Shown in pieces: positions 43,794 through 53,079 of a stretch of DNA of 64,000 bases. Source of the stretch: Acidobacteriaceae bacterium (GTDB lineage Bacteria > Acidobacteriota > Terriglobia > Terriglobales > Acidobacteriaceae); the NCBI GenBank assembly GCA_025352065.1, contig JANXUC010000021.1, forward strand, positions 62,001-126,000, read 5' to 3'. Numbering within the stretch: the first letter of the stretch is position 1; each line of letters opens with the position of its first letter. The position numbers and the translations under genes are program-made. Below the pieces are notes generated by a model, which searched no databases, was not told where the DNA came from, and saw nothing but the letters and a program-made list of their open reading frames with translations.

Positions 43794-45179
43794 ATGATTG
43801 TGAACTTCGCCGAGCGGGCTCATAACCACAACTGGGAACTCGATCCAGTCATCCGCTCGCTCCTCGATACCGACTTCTACAAGCTGCTGATGCTGCAGTT
43901 CATCTGGAAGCATTATCGGACGACGCATGTCTCGTTCTCATTGTTCAATCGGTCTGCCAGTGTGCGCCTTGCCGAGTCATTCCAGACTTCTGAGCTGATC
44001 GCGCAGATGGAGCACGCGCGGAGCCGGCGCTTCCGCAAGTCTGAGCTGGTATGGCTGGCCGGCAACACGTTTTACGGGCGCCGGGGCATCTTTGAGCCTG
44101 CTTTCCTGGAGTGGCTGGAACGCGACTTCCGCCTTTCGGACTATCAACTCTCCGTGCAGGATGGACAACTCACACTCACCTTCGACGGTCTGTGGACGGA
44201 GACGACAATGTGGGAGCTTTATGCGCTCTCCATAGTCGGAGAACTGAAGACGCGAGCGGCACTGAAGGAGCTGAGCGAGTTCAATCTCGACATTCTGTAC
44301 GCTCGCGCCAAGACGAAGTTGTGGAGCAAGATTTCCCGTCTACGCGGGGTTCCCGATTTGCATGTCGCGGATTTTGGCACGCGTCGACGACACAGTTTTC
44401 TGTGGCAGGAATACGTAGTGAAGGCGATGGCTGCCAACCTTGGCCCGAACTTCATCGGAACTTCGAATGCATTTCTTGCCCACAAGCATGACGTGGAGGC
44501 TATAGGTACGAATGCGCACGAAATTCCAATGGCGATGGCTGCGCTGGCTGCCGACGATACGGCTTTGAAGGCTGCGCAGTACAAGATGCTGGAACTTTGG
44601 CAGGCTACTTACGAAGGCGCGCTGCGCATCATGCTGCCGGACACGTTTGGCACTTCGCAATTTTTGCAGAATGCGCCGGACTGGGCCGCGGACTGGACGG
44701 GCCAACGCGCCGACAGCAAGAATCCGTATGTTGCTGGCGATGAATACATCGCCTGGTTGAAAGCGCGCGGACGGAACCCGCACGACAAGTTGTTCATCGC
44801 GTCGGACGCGCTGGATGTCGACGAGATACTGGGGTTGCATGCATACTTTGCAGGTGAAATGCGAAATGGGGCTACGCTGCAGGATTTCCAAAGCGCAGAC
44901 GACTTCCAGGATCGCGGGAAGTGGACGCCGGCCCGCCGCATTCGCTTCAGCGCCGGCTGGGGTACGCTGCTGACCAACGATTTCCGCGGCTGCGATCCCG
45001 CTGGCGGCATTGGCTTCGATCCGATTAGCCTGATCTGCAAAGCTCACACGGTCGAAGGCCGCCCGGCTGTTAAGCTCTCGGACAACTATGCCAAAGCGCT
45101 GGGCCCGCAAGAAGAAGTCGACCGTTACAGGAAGGTTTTTGGCACTGCGGGGGTTGCCAACGTGCCACTCGTTGTGTGA
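43794..45179 (+). CDS. pncB: Nicotinate phosphoribosyltransferase
   Basis: A 461-residue enzyme that makes nicotinate mononucleotide from nicotinate, PRPP and ATP in NAD salvage. Seen: RSLLDTDFYKLLMLQFIW at the start, FGTRRRHSF, FIGTSNAFLA and the phosphohistidine region EAIGTNAHEIPMAM, with SAGWGTLLTND near the C-terminus. I chose ATG 43794 (MIVNFAERAHN) with AGAGGA upstream; a longer frame from 43689 lacks family similarity. It converges with the GT4 gene whose stop is at 45246. It is a housekeeping gene unrelated to the glycan clusters. Confidence 0.95.
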   Translation: MIVNFAERAHNHNWELDPVIRSLLDTDFYKLLMLQFIWKHYRTTHVSFSLFNRSASVRLAESFQTSELIAQMEHARSRRFRKSELVWLAGNTFYGRRGIFEPAFLEWLERDFRLSDYQLSVQDGQLTLTFDGLWTETTMWELYALSIVGELKTRAALKELSEFNLDILYARAKTKLWSKISRLRGVPDLHVADFGTRRRHSFLWQEYVVKAMAANLGPNFIGTSNAFLAHKHDVEAIGTNAHEIPMAMAALAADDTALKAAQYKMLELWQATYEGALRIMLPDTFGTSQFLQNAPDWAADWTGQRADSKNPYVAGDEYIAWLKARGRNPHDKLFIASDALDVDEILGLHAYFAGEMRNGATLQDFQSADDFQDRGKWTPARRIRFSAGWGTLLTNDFRGCDPAGGIGFDPISLICKAHTVEGRPAVKLSDNYAKALGPQEEVDRYRKVFGTAGVANVPLVV

Positions 45180-45245
45180 GTGGAGCAGCGTCTTGCGCTT
45201 TTGTTGCGCTCAATTGTTGCGCTCAATGGCTATCGGATCAGAGAG

Positions 45246-46358
45246 TCAGCTCAAGTTGCGGGGTGAGGTGGCTAGGTGGTTCGAATATATTTCTTCCAGA
45301 CGTTTCGCTGACGCGGACAAAGAGAATTGCTGCCGTATGGTTCGCGCGGCTGCCTCGCCCAAGCGCCGACACAGGTCTTCGTCGCCTAAGAGCAGTTTGA
45401 GAGTTGAGGCGAGCTGGTCAGCGTCGCCGAGGTCGAATAGCATTCCGTTTTCGCCGTGGCGAATGATTTCCTTCGATCCGCCTACCCGGGATGCGACCAC
45501 GGCGCAACCGCAAGCCATAGCTTCGAGTAGAGAATTGGAGAGGCCTTCGCTTTGGGAAGGCAGCACGAAAATACGAAATTTTCGGAAGTACTCGGCTGGT
45601 TGAGGCGATGCGCCGATCAGTTCAGAAGCGTCTCCCAAGCCGCAGAGCGCAGCTTGCCGGGCTAGCGCCTCGGACAAAGGCCCGCTGCCGACGATCTGCA
45701 AGCGCGCGTTGGGATAGAGCCCGTGGATGCGGCCAAAGGCTTCCACCAAGATGCCCAGATTTTTTTCGGGCCTTAGCACAGACAGTGTGCCGACCCAAGG
45801 CGGGCGGGATTGCGAGGTGGAGTTGAACTCGTCCAAATCGATGCCGTTGCCGCAAACATGAATGACTTTGGCAGCAGTTTTTTCAAGAAGAAGTTCTTGT
45901 CGCAGGTGCTCGCAGTTGGTGACGATGGCGTCGACCCAGTGATCCGTGATGCGAACGAGATGTGAATCCCTGGGACGCATGAGTGATCGTTCCGCGCGGG
46001 AACTGGAGAGTACGGCAGGAACGCGCGCGAGACGCGCAATGGGTGTGGAAAAGATAGTTGTTGCGGGTGAAAAAGAGTGGACGAGTGCAATTCTCTCGCC
46101 CACTAGATACCGGAACAAAGACCATGCATGGGCCAAGGTATTTGGCGACCAGAATGCTTGGACGGGCAGGATCCAGACGGGGACTCCGGCAGCCTCAATT
46201 TCGGCCTGGCGAATACCGCCTGCGTGAAAGCAACAAACCCGAACGCTAAATTTCTTTGGATCTAGAGATTTGGCAAGGTTGGCGACTTGGCGCTCGGTGC
46301 CCCCGAGGGAAAGTTGTCGAGTGAGCAAGAGCACGGGAATCGGGGCGGATTGGTTCAT
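45246..46358 (-). CDS. GT4 glycosyltransferase
   Basis: A 370-residue GT-B transferase beginning MNQSAPIPVLLLTRQLSLGG. The ATG at 46358 overlaps the stop of the upstream GT4 gene (ATGA), better than a longer frame from 46520 whose first 54 residues are of low complexity. HVCGNGIDLDEF and the E-x7-E region SEGLSNSLLEAMACG are present. GGTERQVANLA near the start is typical of EPS-type GT4. Last gene of a five-gene overlapping operon. Specificity unknown. Confidence 0.9.
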   Translation of the reverse strand: MNQSAPIPVLLLTRQLSLGGTERQVANLAKSLDPKKFSVRVCCFHAGGIRQAEIEAAGVPVWILPVQAFWSPNTLAHAWSLFRYLVGERIALVHSFSPATTIFSTPIARLARVPAVLSSSRAERSLMRPRDSHLVRITDHWVDAIVTNCEHLRQELLLEKTAAKVIHVCGNGIDLDEFNSTSQSRPPWVGTLSVLRPEKNLGILVEAFGRIHGLYPNARLQIVGSGPLSEALARQAALCGLGDASELIGASPQPAEYFRKFRIFVLPSQSEGLSNSLLEAMACGCAVVASRVGGSKEIIRHGENGMLFDLGDADQLASTLKLLLGDEDLCRRLGEAAARTIRQQFSLSASAKRLEEIYSNHLATSPRNLS

Positions 46359-47470
46359 CGAAGCTGGGCTAATAACAGGCTGCGGTACAGGTTCAGCCAC
46401 TGGTCGTGTACGGCACGCCAAGTGTAGTCGATGGATTGCCGATGAGCATTGTGGGAAAGGCGAGCAGCCAGGGCCGGGTCCCGCAGCAGCCGGATGATGT
46501 TGGCGGCGAGAGAAAGCCAATCCTCGGCGTCACACAGGAGCCCTGTCTGTTGGTGCTCCACCATAAAGGGTATCCCTCCGGCATTCGTGGAGACTACCGG
46601 CATACCGGAAGCGAATGCTTCCATAATTGACACAGGCATATTGTCAGATCGGGAAGCGTTCACAAACAGTCCGCTTCGCTGGTACAGGCGAACAATCTCA
46701 TGGTGAAGAACGCGTCCGCGCAGTTCGACGTGGCGGAGCTTCAGTTCTTCGATCAGTCGCCGAAGGTTGCTTTCCTCCGGGCCTGTGCCTGCCAGACAGA
46801 GTTGGGCATCCGGAAATTCTTTTTGTATCAGGGCGAAGGCGCGAAGCACGGTATCGATGCCATAGCGCGGTTCCAGGTTTCGAGTACAGAGTAAGAAGTG
46901 GTCCAAGGGACGGCAATCTGAATGGCTAGATCGTTGCAGATCGATAACATTCGGAATCGCTTGTGCTTGAATCTGAAAATTGCGCAACACGCCCTGTAGA
47001 TAGGCCGACGGGACGACGACGCAATCGGCATTCTTAAGCACGGTTCGCGCCAGGCGAGATTCGCGCAAATGCGATTCCAGGGACGGACTATGGTAGTGAA
47101 TCACAGTTTTCTTGCCGAGAAGCTTTGCCATCCAGTAGGCAGGAACGGTGGAAACTACGAACGAGGAACCAGCCCCTGAGAAGATGTGCGCAATATCAGT
47201 TTTCCGTATGCCCTGCGCTAGAGTTGCTAGATAAAGGGGAAAACGCAGGAGAGTCCGTAGGTAAGGAACGCGCTCGGCCCAGCCTGGCAATTCCGTGTTC
47301 TTTGCAACAAATGAAACGCAGACGGCAGGATCGTTCTGCCAGTTGCTGAGAAGAATAGCCGCCTGGACCTCTTGACCTCCAATGAACTGACGGAGAGAAG
47401 GCGCAACGACGACAACGCGGATTCGAATAGGGTGCCCCGCTTCCAGGAACTGCGCGTCCGCCTCAGGCAT
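46355..47470 (-). CDS. GT4 glycosyltransferase
   Basis: A 371-residue GT-B transferase. IRVVVVAPSLRQFIGGQEVQA is the N-terminal glycine-rich donor strand, HIFSGAGSSF follows, AIPNVIDLQR precedes the second domain and the E-x7-E region is SDNMPVSIMEAFASG. It overlaps the sulfotransferase gene by 8 bases and the next GT4 gene by 4, so expression is coordinated. Donor and acceptor unknown. Confidence 0.9.
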   Translation of the reverse strand: MPEADAQFLEAGHPIRIRVVVVAPSLRQFIGGQEVQAAILLSNWQNDPAVCVSFVAKNTELPGWAERVPYLRTLLRFPLYLATLAQGIRKTDIAHIFSGAGSSFVVSTVPAYWMAKLLGKKTVIHYHSPSLESHLRESRLARTVLKNADCVVVPSAYLQGVLRNFQIQAQAIPNVIDLQRSSHSDCRPLDHFLLCTRNLEPRYGIDTVLRAFALIQKEFPDAQLCLAGTGPEESNLRRLIEELKLRHVELRGRVLHHEIVRLYQRSGLFVNASRSDNMPVSIMEAFASGMPVVSTNAGGIPFMVEHQQTGLLCDAEDWLSLAANIIRLLRDPALAARLSHNAHRQSIDYTWRAVHDQWLNLYRSLLLAQLR

Positions 47471-48500
47471 TCGCGTGGTCGGGCTGACCTGGACTCTCCC
47501 GCTCCTGGTTTTGGCCTACAGGGTCATCGCCAAAACGAAGGCGATCCGTGTTTACGAATCGACCTAGCGGAGTATGAGTGCGGAGCCATTCTTTGGCTGC
47601 AAAATATGGAGGGTACAGCTTCTGCATAGTTCTGACCTGGAAATTTCTCTGGGCAGGAGAATGGAACATCAGACCGTACCCAAGCTCCAGGAGGAGATCG
47701 CCAATCACGGACTCGAGGCTGGCTATGTCGGCGTGGGAAAGGCGCCTCTCCCAACGGCCGATGGGATTCCCGGCGGCGGGATTCCGGTCTTCGCGAAAGG
47801 TTGAATTTGGATTGCTCAACGTGCCAACGGCGGTTTTTGCGATGACGGAGTGGTTGAGATCCTGACCAATGAAGGTGCCAATTTTGGCTAAGGTTTCTTG
47901 CGGGCGAGAAACCAGATCCTCGAAATGAACTTCGAGGTATCGGCCCGGGATGTTGCGTCCGTCGGACCGACCCTGATCCACTTTCCACTTCCAGTGCAGA
48001 GCGCCGACGAGCATGGCGCGCTTGGAATCCCAGGGGAAAGGATGGATCCAGCCTTCTTTGCCGAGGGAAACGGCGACATCCCTGCCGTCGCGAATCATGT
48101 GAACAAATAGAGCATGGGGCACATCGCGGGCGATGGTAGGAATGTGGAGCAAATTGTCTGGACCCCAGACTGCCCATCGTTCCACACCCTGGATGCGCGC
48201 AATTTCGTTCATGACGATCTGAAGAAAATCGCCATAGTTGCGACACTCGCCGAGGATACGGCTCTCCAAGGAGTTGCGCTCCAGTCCCGAGAGGCGGAAC
48301 TGGTAGCTGCGGAACCAGACATCCAAAAGGCGCTTGCGATTTCCTAATTCACTCAAACTGCCGAATTTGGGCACCAAAAGATCGAAGGCGGCTGGTTCGG
48401 TGCGATACACGGCAAAACTTCCGGAAGACAGCAGCGTGTGGTAAAGCAAGGTAGTTCCGGAGCGAGCCGATCCTAGGACGAAAACAGGTGGTTTGCTCAT
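47463..48500 (-). CDS. Sulfotransferase family protein
   Basis: A 345-residue PAPS-dependent transferase-like protein. 5'-PSB loop: VFVLGSARSGTTLLYHTL at residues 6-23; 3'-phosphate site: VHMIRDGRDVAVSLGKEGW. A late RWERRLSHADI matches family Sulfotransfer_3 members. It moves sulfate from PAPS to a glycan or lipid hydroxyl. ATG 48500 overlaps the epimerase stop (ATGA); the GTG 17 codons earlier is less likely. With two GT4 enzymes in the same operon a sulfated glycan is the expected product. Confidence 0.88.
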   Translation of the reverse strand: MSKPPVFVLGSARSGTTLLYHTLLSSGSFAVYRTEPAAFDLLVPKFGSLSELGNRKRLLDVWFRSYQFRLSGLERNSLESRILGECRNYGDFLQIVMNEIARIQGVERWAVWGPDNLLHIPTIARDVPHALFVHMIRDGRDVAVSLGKEGWIHPFPWDSKRAMLVGALHWKWKVDQGRSDGRNIPGRYLEVHFEDLVSRPQETLAKIGTFIGQDLNHSVIAKTAVGTLSNPNSTFREDRNPAAGNPIGRWERRLSHADIASLESVIGDLLLELGYGLMFHSPAQRNFQVRTMQKLYPPYFAAKEWLRTHTPLGRFVNTDRLRFGDDPVGQNQERESPGQPDHANA

Positions 48501-49576
48501 GGGGTTCGCGCGTCCAGTCCGGCGTCCCCGCCAGTCGGTCTGGAATTCCACCTCAAACTCCCGGCTCCAAGAGAAGCAAAAGAAGCGAACGTCCGTCGGA
48601 GAGCCTCCGCGGTCGGAACCTGTTGCTTCCAGCCCAGGTCTTTGATCCGTTGATTATCGAAACGGTGCCCTTTCCAAATGGCTGCGGTCTTGTAAGGAGT
48701 GAGGAGCGCAGGAATCTGGCCGCGGGAATACCTGTGGTAGCGAGCGACGGCACGCGACGCCAACATGGCGAGTCCATAGGGAACGTGGACGGAGGGAATC
48801 TTAGCGACTTGCTGCTTGTAGCCCTGGATAAACTCCGAGACGGTCGGCAAGTCGTCGTCCAGAACGTTGTAAGACTGACCCGATGCACTGGGGCTGATAC
48901 CGGCGAGAATGATCGCGTCTGCGCAGTTTTCTACGTACGAGAGCGGCAACAGGTTCTTCACACCTCCGAGCTGGAACAAGGTATCGCCGACTACAATGCC
49001 AACTCGTGACGGGAAGGCCTTGCCTCCAGGACCATAGAGCACGCCGGGCCGCACGACAACGAGATCGATAGAACGCTGTGTGGCGAAGTCGCGAAAGAGC
49101 TGCTCCTGCCAAATTTTGGCGTGGGTATACGAATCCCGTCCTTCTGGTTTTGCATCAAGCGGACAATCCTCCGTGATGGAGCAACTGCCGGGGAGATCCG
49201 AGGTACCGTAAACACCCAGGGAACTAGTCAGTACGACCCGGGGAGATCCGCCTTCCCTCTCCAAGGCTTGCAGCAGGCTCTCGGAGGCAACGACAGTGTC
49301 GTGGAAGAGGGTAGCAGCGGCTCCGCGCATGGCAGCGGCAAGGTGATAGACAGTATGGATTCCCTGGACCACATGGCACGCAGTACTTCTGGATGCCAGA
49401 TTTCCTGCGACTTGATCGATGCACGCACTGGGATAGGCACGGCGGAGATCTTCCAGCCGGGAAAGGTCACTGTTCGCGCGAACTAAACATCTTACGTAGT
49501 TCTGGCCGCTGGCGAGCAAGCGCGCCACCAGGACACTTCCAAGAAATCCGCCAGCTCCGGTGACCAATACACTCAT
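48497..49576 (-). CDS. NAD-dependent epimerase/dehydratase (extended SDR)
   Basis: A 359-residue SDR enzyme with VLVTGAGGFLGSVLVARLL at the N-terminus, VYHLAAAMRG, VLTSSLGVYG and the catalytic Tyr-x3-Lys in SYTHAKIWQE; RPGVLYGPGG follows. It acts on a nucleotide sugar or a sterol-like substrate; which one is open. Start ATG 49576 overlaps the Gfo/Idh stop by 4 bases. Operon: Gfo/Idh, SDR, sulfotransferase, two GT4. Confidence 0.88.
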   Translation of the reverse strand: MSVLVTGAGGFLGSVLVARLLASGQNYVRCLVRANSDLSRLEDLRRAYPSACIDQVAGNLASRSTACHVVQGIHTVYHLAAAMRGAAATLFHDTVVASESLLQALEREGGSPRVVLTSSLGVYGTSDLPGSCSITEDCPLDAKPEGRDSYTHAKIWQEQLFRDFATQRSIDLVVVRPGVLYGPGGKAFPSRVGIVVGDTLFQLGGVKNLLPLSYVENCADAIILAGISPSASGQSYNVLDDDLPTVSEFIQGYKQQVAKIPSVHVPYGLAMLASRAVARYHRYSRGQIPALLTPYKTAAIWKGHRFDNQRIKDLGWKQQVPTAEALRRTFASFASLGAGSLRWNSRPTGGDAGLDARTP

Positions 49577-50652
49577 CGGGGGAGAACCTCGGCTCCCAGC
49601 AGTTGGTCAATGACGGCATCGGTCATCGCAGCAACGCGCAATATTTCTCTATATGGAATGGGCACAGGGGTGTCGTGCAGAATACTTTCGTGAAATTCGG
49701 CAATGAGAGTCTGGAACCCGGCGAAGAACTGATAATCCGAACGGGCAAACCTTGCCAGGTTCTTGCCGCCCTGGCGGAAATGCCGCCAACTGCGCCCGAA
49801 GGGAGTAGCAAGGCGCCCGATAACACCCGGAAGTTTGGTACTCGCGTCAAGGGTAATGGTGCTATTGGTAAAGTCCAAGTACGCGGTGTTCTTGGTACCG
49901 TGAAAAATCAAAGTGTGCTGCACGGGCCGGATCTGGGCAGAGAACGTTCCGTAGGCGGAAGCCCGTTGTCCGACGATCATGACACGAAGTTCATCCAGCA
50001 AACTGGAATTCGTCACCTCTTGAGATCCTTGCCACGAGCGGACGAGTACGGAAGGGTTGTCGTCGGGAAGAAACTCTGTAATTTTGTTAAGAATGTGATC
50101 GAGCACGTTCTGCAAAAGACCGCCCGGGAGCGAATGCACCCAATGATCGCGGTCGGCCAAGAGGGGGCGGCCGAACGCACCGGCCAAGTCATATCCTAGA
50201 AAGCTTTCAAGATGGACAACTTCACCCATCGCGCCTTCCTGAACCAAGGCTCGCAAAGTGCGAAGAATCGGATCAAAGTAGTACGTGTAGCAGACCGTAA
50301 GCTTTCGCTGGCGGCGCTCAGCGTGCCGCACGAGTTGCTCAGCCTCAGCGAAATCGAGCGCGACTGGCTTCTCGACAACGAGGTGACAATTCGCGTCCAG
50401 AGCTTTCCGAGCGAGCGAAAGGTGGGAACTCGGGGGGGTGGCAATATGAACTACATCCGGGTTCTCCTTAGCCAGCATTTCATCGAAATCGGTGTAGTAG
50501 TTGGGGATGTGATAGCGCACGGCAACTTGCTTGGCCATGAGCAATTCGGTATCGCAAACAGCAACCATCCGGGCTGCGAATGTTTTCTGAATTTCCGCGA
50601 TGTGCTGGTCAGCAACTTTTCCGCAGCCGACCAAAACAACTTTGAGGGTCAC
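49573..50652 (-). CDS. Gfo/Idh/MocA oxidoreductase
   Basis: A 359-residue NAD(P)-binding enzyme. LKVVLVGCGKVADQHIAEI is the cofactor loop and VEKPVALDFAEAEQL has the catalytic Lys. The start is GTG 50652 with GGAGG seven bases upstream. It begins the overlapping minus-strand operon down to 45246, and so probably supplies a modified sugar for the two GT4 enzymes. A C7 run (50432-50438 on the + strand as G7) lies within the gene. Confidence 0.88.
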   Translation of the reverse strand: MTLKVVLVGCGKVADQHIAEIQKTFAARMVAVCDTELLMAKQVAVRYHIPNYYTDFDEMLAKENPDVVHIATPPSSHLSLARKALDANCHLVVEKPVALDFAEAEQLVRHAERRQRKLTVCYTYYFDPILRTLRALVQEGAMGEVVHLESFLGYDLAGAFGRPLLADRDHWVHSLPGGLLQNVLDHILNKITEFLPDDNPSVLVRSWQGSQEVTNSSLLDELRVMIVGQRASAYGTFSAQIRPVQHTLIFHGTKNTAYLDFTNSTITLDASTKLPGVIGRLATPFGRSWRHFRQGGKNLARFARSDYQFFAGFQTLIAEFHESILHDTPVPIPYREILRVAAMTDAVIDQLLGAEVLPR

Positions 50653-51128
50653 GGAGCACCCTCCGGCGGCAGACGTTGGAAAGAACTAGATGGAATTGCA
50701 GTCGAGCGGTTTGCCTGGCATCGGACACTAGAAAAACTGCAGGGGGGAAAATACGTGCGCCGACGTAAGAAGAGATCGCTACTCATGGCCCAAGTGTCAG
50801 TCAAAACGGCACCAAAGAGAGAGGAATGAACTATCCGGCGAGTGATCGGAAGCAGGTTGCCCATTGCCCGCCTAGTTGCATGATTCTACGCTATCTGTGC
50901 GATAAGGCGAGGGTTTCAATAAGGCACCTGGAAGGCGAAAGTCCTTCGCGGCTTTATTTTGGGACACTGCCTTCAGTGCAACTCACTCGTGAGGCATTGG
51001 CTGCCGCAAGTGCGGACATCTTCGTAAGTTATTGAATCTGAAGATAGTAAAAACTGCAAGAATTGGCGAAAAAGGCTTTTTGCGACCGCTTCCCTACACT
51101 CAACGCGACCAGCTAAACTAGTAGGGTC
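50653..51128. other. Gene-free stretch, divergent
   Basis: Between the Gfo/Idh and DUF3467 genes. I see no convincing gene, hairpin or promoter; it should carry the promoters for both sides. Confidence 0.6.
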
Positions 51129-51425
51129 ATGATCAATCCAACTCAGCCCAACATTAAGCTCACCGAAACAGAGGATTATCGCGAAACCTACGCCAACAGC
51201 GTGCAGGTTCGCGTCAACGTGTGGGATTTCTTTCTCATCTTTGGCACCCTGCAGCAGCAAAGCGAGACGCAGGTCGAAGTGCGGAATTTTCAGGGTATTT
51301 ATTTAAGCCCACAACAGGCAAAAGCGCTGGCGGCAATTCTGCAGCAGAATATTGCAGGCTATGAAGGCACATTTGGTGAGATTAAGCTGGATCCTCGGAT
51401 GGTTGGGTCCGGGCCGGTGAATTAA
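51129..51425 (+). CDS. DUF3467 family protein
   Basis: A 98-residue protein of the DUF3467 family: NSVQVRVNVWDFFLIFGTL in the middle and IYLSPQQAKALAAILQQNI in the C-terminal half. Function is unknown; it is small, soluble and widespread. It is read just ahead of the GT39-like transferase, separated by 26 bases, so the two may be one transcript. ATG start 51129; stop TAA 51423-51425. Confidence 0.82.
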   Translation: MINPTQPNIKLTETEDYRETYANSVQVRVNVWDFFLIFGTLQQQSETQVEVRNFQGIYLSPQQAKALAAILQQNIAGYEGTFGEIKLDPRMVGSGPVN

Positions 51426-51451
51426 CGCTGCCTGCCGTCAAGGACACTCCC

Positions 51452-53062
51452 CTGAAACAGACAATCCTTCGCATCGTTGGCGCGACTCTAGTATTTTTTC
51501 TCCTGTTCGCGGCGTTAGTGGCGCTACATACGCCCCTGCTGCGACTTCCGTTTTTTTGGGACGAGGCGGGATACTACATCCCCGCAGCGCACGATTTGTT
51601 CCTAACAGGGAGCCTGATTCCACAATCTACAGTGAGCAACGCGCATCCGCCTCTGGTGCTGGGTTGGCTGGCGTTGTGCTGGAGGGTATTCGGCTACTCG
51701 ACCGTGGTGGCGCGAATGGCGATGCTGGCGGTGGCGGCATTTACGCTCACGGGCTTGTACCGTCTGGCGGAACGGGCGAACAACCCGAGTGTCGCGATCG
51801 GGACGGTGCTGCTGACGGCGTTGTATCCCGTATTTTTCGCGCAGAGCTCGTTGGCGCACATGGACTTGGCGGTGGCAGGCCTGACGTTTTGGGGGCTGCA
51901 CGCCTATCTGCATGACCGGCGCTGGGCGATGTTTTTCTGGTTCTCGATAGCCGCGCTGGCCAAGGAAACTGCGATTCTTGCGCCATTCGCGCTGGCGGCG
52001 TGGGAGTGTGCTGGGTACTTATTTCGTTCCAGCAAATGGTGGAAATTGCGGCTTTTTTCGGAACAGAACTTTGCTCGTATCGCTGTGCTGGCTGCAACCG
52101 CAATTCCTTTAGCAGCGTGGTTTGCGCATCACTACTCGAAGACGGGATTTGTTTTTGGTAATCCCGAGTTTTTTCGCTACAACGTGCAGGCGACGGCGCA
52201 TCCGGTGCGGATCGTGTTTGCCTTGCTCGGAAGGCTTTGGCAGACGTTTGTCTACATGGGAATGTGGGCGGTGACGGCTGTGACGGTTTATGCAATGTCG
52301 CGACCAGCGCTGGCGTCGGAACTGTCGAAATCGGAACAGGCCGACGATTCGGAGACTCGGACACGCATTCGAATTCCTGTCCAACTCGTGTTTGCAGTTG
52401 TAATTTTGACTTACGTCGGGGCACTGTCGGTGATTGGTGGGGCCGTTCTGTCGCGCTACATGCTCCCTGTCGTTCCACTGGTGATTATGATCGGCGTTTC
52501 TACAATTTGGCGGCGGCTTGCTTTCTGGAAATGGATCGTTGGCGGGCTGGCGGCACTCTTTGTTCTGGGCTGGTTCTGGAATCCGCCGTTTACCTTTCCG
52601 TTTGAGGACAACCTCGCTTACCGAGACTATGTGCAATTGCATCAGGTGGGCGCTAGCTATCTTGAGACACGCTATCCGAATGCGCGGGTACTGACGGCGT
52701 GGCCTGCATCCGACGAACTGAACCGGCCTTGGCTGGGGTATGTCCACCAACCGATGCATCTTGTACGAATCGAGAACTTTTCTTTGGAGCCGGTGCAAGC
52801 TGCGGCCTCCTCGTCCACTCCTTATGACGTGGCGCTCGTTTTCTCGACCAAGTACGAGCCTGTGATGAATGTAGCGAGTTGGCCGCCGTGGGTGCGGCTG
52901 AGAACGCGATTTTTCGACTACCATCGTGATCTGCCGCCGGAAGTGATTGCGCAGATGCTGGGAGCTCGGATTGTGATGCAGGAGCATCGCGGAGCGCAGT
53001 GGATTGCTGTTCTGGTCATAGAAAGGCCGGTGGATGCGGAGTTGCGTCCACCGGCCTTGTAA
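51452..53062 (+). CDS. GT39/ArnT-like membrane glycosyltransferase, probable CTG start
   Basis: A 536-residue polytopic membrane protein. FFWDEAGYYIPAAHDL at the first periplasmic loop carries the Asp-Glu of dolichyl/undecaprenyl phosphate sugar transferases; NAHPPLVLGWLAL follows and several helices come after. Such proteins move a sugar from a lipid carrier to a periplasmic acceptor. No ATG, GTG or TTG lies upstream of GTG 51518 in frame, but a start there cuts the first helix. CTG at 51452 has AAGGA (51440-51444) seven bases ahead and restores the helix TILRIVGATLVFFLLFAALVA (split as needed), so I chose it. Confidence 0.75.
   Translation: MKQTILRIVGATLVFFLLFAALVALHTPLLRLPFFWDEAGYYIPAAHDLFLTGSLIPQSTVSNAHPPLVLGWLALCWRVFGYSTVVARMAMLAVAAFTLTGLYRLAERANNPSVAIGTVLLTALYPVFFAQSSLAHMDLAVAGLTFWGLHAYLHDRRWAMFFWFSIAALAKETAILAPFALAAWECAGYLFRSSKWWKLRLFSEQNFARIAVLAATAIPLAAWFAHHYSKTGFVFGNPEFFRYNVQATAHPVRIVFALLGRLWQTFVYMGMWAVTAVTVYAMSRPALASELSKSEQADDSETRTRIRIPVQLVFAVVILTYVGALSVIGGAVLSRYMLPVVPLVIMIGVSTIWRRLAFWKWIVGGLAALFVLGWFWNPPFTFPFEDNLAYRDYVQLHQVGASYLETRYPNARVLTAWPASDELNRPWLGYVHQPMHLVRIENFSLEPVQAAASSSTPYDVALVFSTKYEPVMNVASWPPWVRLRTRFFDYHRDLPPEVIAQMLGARIVMQEHRGAQWIAVLVIERPVDAELRPPAL
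53023..53058. terminator. Terminator-like hairpin overlapping the GT39 stop region
   Basis: AAGGCCGGTGGA (53023-53034) pairs with TCCACCGGCCTT (53047-53058), a perfect 12-base stem with an inner GC/GC pair. It lies in the last codons of the GT39 gene and 22 bases from the convergent DinB stop, so it may end transcripts from both sides; the T-run is poor. Confidence 0.6.
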
Positions 53063-53079
53063 TTCCCGGGATCTGACGA

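Noticed and set aside
50826-51035. 69-residue plus-strand frame in the divergent gap
   Set aside because: No recognisable domain, weak start context and ordinary length for chance in GC-rich DNA.
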